Assembly (NCBI RefSeq): GCF_008370685.1
Contig: NZ_VTZU01000050.1
Span: 1-51,145 of the forward strand
Origin: Aquimarina sp. RZ0
Lineage (GTDB): Bacteria; Bacteroidota; Bacteroidia; Flavobacteriales; Flavobacteriaceae
Direction of reading: 5' to 3'
Length of the DNA: 51,145 nt
Below, in pieces: positions 51,021 to 51,145 of the stretch. Every line of letters begins with the position of its first letter. Position 1 is the stretch's first letter. The notes beneath the pieces were generated by a model that worked only from the letters and a program-made list of their open reading frames with translations, did no database searches and was not told the origin of the DNA. A program made the translations under genes and the position numbers.

Positions 51021-51145
51021 GAGAGTGTAAATATAACCTTGTCTGAATACTAAATTTTTAATTTATACATTATTCAGATAAGATGACAAAGACAGAACAG
51101 CAAGAATTAGAAAAGAAAGCTCTAGAACAGTTTATGACTGGCAAG
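51021..51145 (+). mobile_element. Left end of an IS256-type insertion sequence (runs off the window)
   Basis: A transposase start at 51083 is preceded by GAGAGTGTAAATATAACC (from 51021), which resembles the left inverted repeat of IS256-family elements. CTGAATA (51043) and TATTCAG (51071) form a dyad over the promoter region. The exact end is not certain without the right half. Confidence 0.5.
51083..51145 (+). CDS. IS256-family (mutator type) transposase, N-terminal fragment
   Basis: The last 21 codons of the window read MTKTEQQELEKKALEQFMTGK and stay open to the edge. This fits the start of IS256-type DDE transposases of Bacteroidetes, in which KALEQ(F)xxGK is followed by the LFGKDGAF-type segment (beyond this window). 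Only the N-terminus can be seen, so intactness is unknown. Confidence 0.6.
   Translation, partial: MTKTEQQELEKKALEQFMTGK

Overview
The window looks like a chromosomal segment of a marine, agar-degrading member of the Flavobacteriaceae (Aquimarina-like is my inference). The base composition is AT-rich. Promoters match the Bacteroidetes pattern (TTG or TTTG, about 17-23 nt, TAnnTTTG), for example before both tRNAs. Several secreted proteins end in a type IX secretion (T9SS) sorting domain. The enzymes are GH16 and GH86 agarase/porphyranase types. Families such as DUF4230, DUF4260, DUF4407 and TPR-HTH regulators are typical of this phylum.

Layout. 0-6.5 kb holds housekeeping and orphan genes: a methyltransferase, an unrecognised lipoprotein, thioredoxin, a DUF58 protein, tRNA-Asp, a candidate small RNA and a DUF456 protein. 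6.8-9.4 kb is a BlaR1-like M56 peptidase plus BlaI repressor cassette, bounded by a 19-bp direct repeat. 9.5-20.3 kb is a polysaccharide cluster on the minus strand: two GH16 enzymes, one GH86 enzyme and a large right-handed beta-helix protein. All four are secreted and share carbohydrate-binding and T9SS modules. A divergent TPR-HTH regulator follows at 20.9 kb, with three GGGGTACAT boxes in its leader. 22.8-30.6 kb carries a co-directional run of housekeeping genes (ruvC, hemW, a methyltransferase, a cyclase-family protein, DUF4260, DUF4230, GNAT, YjbR, a MutS-like ATPase). A separate secreted heparin-lyase-like protein sits at 30.9 kb. 33-36.8 kb holds a DUF4407 protein and a second BlaI/M56 pair with a different operator. 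37-44.8 kb is a tight operon of six paralogous secreted fibre-like proteins, one interrupted by an in-frame stop, ending in a T9SS-sorted subtilase. 44.8-47.1 kb has an M20 peptidase, a small zincin-like protein and tRNA-Leu. From tRNA-Leu to the right edge lies what looks like a decayed island: an IS66/integrase chimera remnant, an unrecognised gene pair, repeats, and the start of an IS256-type transposase running off the end.

How the genes may work together. The GH16, GH86 and beta-helix proteins probably act outside the cell or on its surface on agar or porphyran, exported by Sec and T9SS, with the TPR-HTH protein as the likely local regulator. No SusC/SusD pair, sulfatase or transporter is present in the window. 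The two BlaI/M56 pairs appear to be autoregulated stress or cleavage-signalling switches with unrelated operators. The fibre/subtilase operon is the least understood multigene system here.

Non-coding structure is rich. A 162-bp near-palindromic repeat occurs four times in full, plus two fragments. An unrelated ~100-bp hairpin-rich repeat occurs three times plus truncated forms. Two candidate structured RNAs follow tRNA-Asp. All functional calls come from reading the sequence; no database search was run.
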